Shown here: piece after piece, positions 61,120-64,000 of the stretch | Numbering within the stretch: the stretch's first letter is position 1 | Layout: the number at the start of each line of letters is the position of its first letter | Origin: Carettochelys insculpta | Lineage: Eukaryota; Chordata; Testudines; Carettochelyidae | Assembly (NCBI RefSeq): GCF_033958435.1 | Contig: NC_134137.1 | Coordinates: forward strand, 121,370,001-121,434,000 | Reading direction: 5' to 3' | Length of the DNA: 64,000 nt | The notes under the pieces: model-generated | Database searches by the model: none | Seen by the model: the letters and a program-made list of their open reading frames with translations, nothing else | What the model was told of the DNA's origin: nothing | Program-made: the position numbers and the translations under genes

Positions 61120-61760
61120 AAGAACATAGTCACAGCCATGCTGGGTCAGATGATAGGTCCATCTAATCCAGTGATCAATTTCTAGGTGCCCTACAGGGAA
61201 TCAAGTGATCCATTCCCTGTTACCCATTCACAACCTCTAGCAAACAGAGGCTAGGGACACCACACCTGCTCCTTCTGGCTAACAGCTATTGATGAACCTA
61301 CCCTCCATGATTTTATCTACTCCTTTTCTGAACCCTTCAAAACATCCTTTGGCAAATAGTTCTGCAAGTTGACAGTGTGTTGTGTAAAGAAATATTTCGT
61401 TTTGTTTAAAACCTACTGCCTATTAATTTAATTTAATTGGGAGACCCTCTAATTCTTGCATTATGAGAAGAAACGCATAATATTTCCTTTTTTCACTTTC
61501 TCCACACCCAGTCATGATTTCTTATCCCGCTCACCCATGATGTCCTTTTTCCATGCTGAAAAATCCCAGCCCTTTTAATCTCACCTCAACATTTGTTTCT
61601 GAGATGGAGCAACCGCATCTGCACACAGTGCTCAAGATGGGACTGTACTGTGGATTTATATAGAGGCAATAGGATATTTTCTATCTTATTGTATATCCCT
61701 TTCTTCCCATAATTCCCAGTATTCTGCTTCCTCTTTTGTAAGATGTGTTCTAATGGTTTT
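61120..61760 (-). mobile_element. CR1/L3-type LINE, 3' end fragment
   Basis: AAGAACATAGTCACAGCCAT, GCTGGGTCAGATGATAGGTC and CATCTAATCCAGTGATC are the reverse-complement 3' end of a CR1-like family widespread in reptiles. It continues with conserved 3'-region sequence such as CCATGATTTTATCTACTCC. There is no intact ORF. Confidence 0.75.
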
Positions 61761-62929
61761 CAAATAATGAAAATCATCCTTTCAAGGAAAATAACCCAAT
61801 ACAGTGGCAAAACAAGATCTCAATCCAGATTTTCTGCTTGCTGAATGAAATCAGTCCCTCAGGAGGTGGATATGTGGCCATCACAGTGGAGTGACAGCCC
61901 TTACCACCACCACCACCACAACCTACACTCTAATACGTTCCAGAGGGATCTGCTGTGAGACTCATGTGGGAAGTTGCGGGGGAGGTGGAAGCTGCTGGGT
62001 GAACAAGACCCTTTGCTCACACCCTGTCAGACACACCCACCAGGAGGAGATGCTGCTGAGATGGAACCTGCCTTTGGATTCATCTGGTACGGGAGAGGCG
62101 TTCAGACTCAGGTCCTCCAGGGGCACCCAGGAAGCAGTTGCTACCATAAGACTGGGAACCTAAAAGGTGCCAACTGGAATCATTCCCTTGCTGTCACAGG
62201 AGCTAAGCCCATTGAGGACCTGAGCCCCACACCAAGCAAGGCCCACTGGCTTGGGGTCTCAGGATTTGGCTGCAGTTATTGCTATATTCACTGGTCTCTT
62301 GCCCCTTCACCCTCACCTGTCCCTTTACCCTCACCTGTTACCTTACGGCTAACCTCATCAGGTCCTCACTCCCAAGGCTACCAAAAACAGACAACTGAAC
62401 TCCTTAGACCAGAGAAGAGCAGCCTACTGCCCCTCTGGTCCCAGAGGGAACTGGCCAGCTAGAGACGGGCAGCTGTTTTTATTGGATGCCTCCACAAGGC
62501 CTCTCTAAACAGGCTGAGATGACCCATCTTTGCTCCTCCTTCCTGGGACAGGATATAGTAAGACACCACCACGTCCGTCAGGGTTCCACAAAAGGCCAGG
62601 TACATCTCATCCTAAAGTCATATAAAAATCACATGAGTGTACATGATGTTGCTGACATTCACTTAATGCTGCTATACTTACTGCACAATACTACATGAGG
62701 GTCCACATTCCCTCATCAGCTTACTTGTATTTCATAGACTTCTACATAGCATGGAATATGTGGGAGACAGAAATCTCTCTCTCTCTCCCCTCCCCCCCCC
62801 AGAAGAAAAAAGTTATCATTACTGCCAATTTTATGTCCTGACTTCATACAGCTGCTCATAGTTTGATAAACATGGCAAATCCTGAAGGATTAGAACTATA
62901 ATGAAAATAGACATTTTATGAACACATAC
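61761..62929. other. Intron flanking the RASA3 exon; simple repeats only
   Basis: A CCA-rich tract lies at 61903-61922 and a CT/C-rich tract at 62773-62800. The two frames of 90-162 codons at 61891-62462 have no recognisable domain. Nothing else was seen. Confidence 0.4.
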
Positions 62930-63033
62930 CTATGATGGAATCCCTTCGGAAAACATCTCTATCAAAAATGTAAAACGACAGGTGACGAAAACTCCGAGGA
63001 ATTTCACAGTAAAAGTCTTCTCCATAGAAGGGG
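62930..63033 (-). CDS. RASA3: RASA3 internal exon, C2A domain (first exon in the window in transcript order)
   Basis: This 104-base exon encodes about 34 residues, starting [13 protein letters not shown] and ending DVFRRDSII. That matches the C2A domain of RASA3 at about residues 58-93 of the human protein, as recalled. RASA3 is a plasma-membrane GTPase-activating protein for Ras and Rap that binds phosphoinositides and inositol tetrakisphosphate. On the minus strand the exon follows a pyrimidine-rich tract ending CCCCAG and is followed by the donor GTATGT. It begins with the third base of a codon and ends with one base of a Gly codon, which the next exon completes. The paralogue RASA2 has recalled differences here (FFSEDFYFEIPR), so RASA3 is preferred. 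The upstream exon lies beyond 64000. Seen: sequence, splice sites and frame. Known: the family role. Inferred: orthology to RASA3. Confidence 0.93.
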
Positions 63034-63108
63034 CTGGGGAAAAAAGAGTTTGCATTGGTATCTCATAATAGCAAGTTTGTTTATACTTCATACCTTGATT
63101 GTTGACTA

Positions 63109-63480
63109 CAGTAAACCCATGAGTTACGTAGGGGTTACATTCCTGCAACCCCTGTGTAACTCAAATTTTCTTGCAAGTTGGGAGGGCAGGGGAGACAAGA
63201 ACCAGGCTGCCACTTGGTTTGTCTCCCTGCTGCTTGTGGAACCCAGGAAACTGACCGGCTCATGTCTGGTCAATTTCCTGGTTCCCACCAGTGCAGGGCA
63301 TCCAGGAACCAGGCTGCCTCTTGATTCCCAGCTCCCCGCCATTTGGGAGACCCAGGAAACTGACCAGCCAAGAGCTGGTCAGTTTTCCAAGTCCCACAAG
63401 TGCCAGGGATCTGGGAACCAGGCAGCAGCCTGGCTCCCAGCTCCCCTTCCCTTGCAGAGCCAGAAAACTGAGCAGGGCAG
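63109..63480. mobile_element. Tigger/pogo-like element, left terminus present, right end lost
   Basis: CAGTAAACCCATGAGTTACG follows TA at 63107-63108. The interior has repeated GGAAACTGACC(G/A)G and GGGAACCAGG-type inverted motifs like those at 51540-51600. No right terminus was seen. It lies 76 bp from the acceptor of the exon at 62930-63033. Confidence 0.7.
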
Positions 63481-63935
63481 CAACAATTGTGTGTACACAC
63501 GATGGCACATCTCCAGGCATTATACCTCATTGATTTATTCCACTACATATTAAAAATGTCTATTAAACAAAATTTTCCAGTGCATGAGAAGGAACAGATA
63601 TTTACTACTTACACTGCAATCGCACTTAATGGCCCTAAATCAAGGATCAGAAACCCATGACAGTAGGCATATAATGGAAAGACGGTCTCTGGCACAACGC
63701 TGAGGACGTTATAGACTGCGTTATTCTCCAACATGCATTAAATCCACTCTTGCAATGACTTACTTTAGAATGAAAGCCTCGCCGCTGACTCCTCCCCATT
63801 CTCCAAACAAAACTTTCAAATCCAAAACTGATTAAGACAACTGATAGCAATGAAGCCTTTGAGAAGGGTTTATTCTGTGTTAATACTGTATGTCCATTTC
63901 CACATGATCATGCCCTACAGTAAAATCACCTAGCT

Positions 63936-64000
63936 CAGGGGTGAGCAACAATTTTCAGTGGCGGGCCACTAAGGTTTTTGATAAGAAGGCAAGGTCTGTA
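63936..64000. mobile_element. hAT-like element, left end cut by the window edge
   Basis: CAGGGGTGAGCAACAATTTT then GTGGCGGGCCACTAAGG is the left terminus of the family whose right end lies at 1-175. Confidence 0.65.

Larger units (their letters stand above)
37082..62929 (-). other. RASA3: RASA3 intron, complete, 25,848 bp
   Basis: This intron lies between the exons at 62930-63033 and 36987-37081. It has a GTATGT donor and a TTTCCAG acceptor and interrupts a Gly codon after its first base (phase 1). It holds most of the identified mobile elements, including the Penelope/Tigger/DIRS stack at 45.4-51.9 kb and the Harbinger-like elements at 41.3-42.8 and 53.0-55.0 kb. No conserved additional exon was seen. 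Its length is specific to this genome and reflects the inserted elements. Confidence 0.9.
63034..64000 (-). other. RASA3: RASA3 intron, partial (continues beyond base 64000)
   Basis: This is intronic sequence upstream, in transcript sense, of the exon at 62930-63033. It contains a Tigger-like element starting 76 bp from the acceptor and ends in a hAT left terminus. The preceding coding exon is not in the window. Confidence 0.75.

Noticed and set aside
13558..63033. Assignment of the exons to RASA2
   Set aside because: RASA2 is the close paralogue. The stretches [16 protein letters not shown] and [13 protein letters not shown] match RASA3 as recalled and differ from RASA2 at several positions.
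63600..63720. Minus-strand open stretch reading VPETVFPLYAYCHG followed by a GT donor-like site
   Set aside because: It was considered as the preceding RASA3 exon, but it does not match the expected sequence before PFYGEDF and the phase cannot be shown. It is probably chance.
1..64000. CRISPR arrays, operons or bacterial mobile elements
   Set aside because: The sequence is a vertebrate intron landscape. The tandem repeats seen are microsatellites or transposon-internal repeats without spacer structure.

Overview
The window is vertebrate, almost certainly turtle, nuclear DNA. It holds part of one protein-coding gene on the minus strand, spread over very long introns that are packed with transposable elements. 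Three marks point to a turtle. There is a tRNA-derived SINE with a CR1-like tail of the tortoise Pol III type. There are many CR1-family LINE copies. There are PIF/Harbinger-like and hAT-like elements with termini such as GGCTATGTCTACAC. A crocodilian is a weaker alternative. Nothing prokaryotic or plasmid-like is present.

The gene is recognised as RASA3 (GAP1-IP4BP), a Ras/Rap GTPase-activating protein. Three short exons were found, in transcript order: 63033-62930, 37081-36987 and 13634-13558. They encode a continuous, in-frame stretch of the C2A domain and the start of C2B, with canonical splice sites and compatible phases. The two complete introns are 25,848 and 23,352 bp. The gene extends beyond both ends of the window, so no start codon, stop codon, promoter or poly(A) site is visible. 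No other host gene was found; the many open frames of 60-260 codons are chance frames or transposon debris.

The main repeats, left to right, are as follows. A hAT end, a SINE and a minus-strand CR1 lie at 1-6.2 kb. Further hAT elements lie at 6.7 and 9.4 kb. A 2.6 kb hAT with intact termini, an 8 bp target duplication and transposase remnants is at 17.9-20.5 kb. A plus-strand CR1 at 22.0-26.6 kb is split by an antisense LINE and by an unknown block. A block with matching inverted termini is at 29.8-31.95 kb. A second CR1, a Tigger-like element and small hATs lie at 32.9-39.9 kb. PIF/Harbinger-like elements, one a foldback, are at 41.3-42.8 kb. A DIRS-like reverse transcriptase relic and a nested stack of Penelope-like elements in a Tigger-like element fill 45.4-51.9 kb. 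A 1.9 kb Harbinger-like element with internal tandem repeats is at 53.0-55.0 kb. More hAT, CR1 and Tigger-like fragments follow up to the first exon at 63 kb.

The most informative structure is at 48.48-51.87 kb. One Penelope-like element sits inside another, which sits inside a Tigger-like DNA transposon, with exact 12 and 13 bp duplications at the two insertion sites. The older Penelope element carries an inverted copy of its own 3' region, and this preserves the uninterrupted form of the inner insertion site. I did not find a clearly undescribed biological system; the novelty lies in the architecture of these mobile elements.
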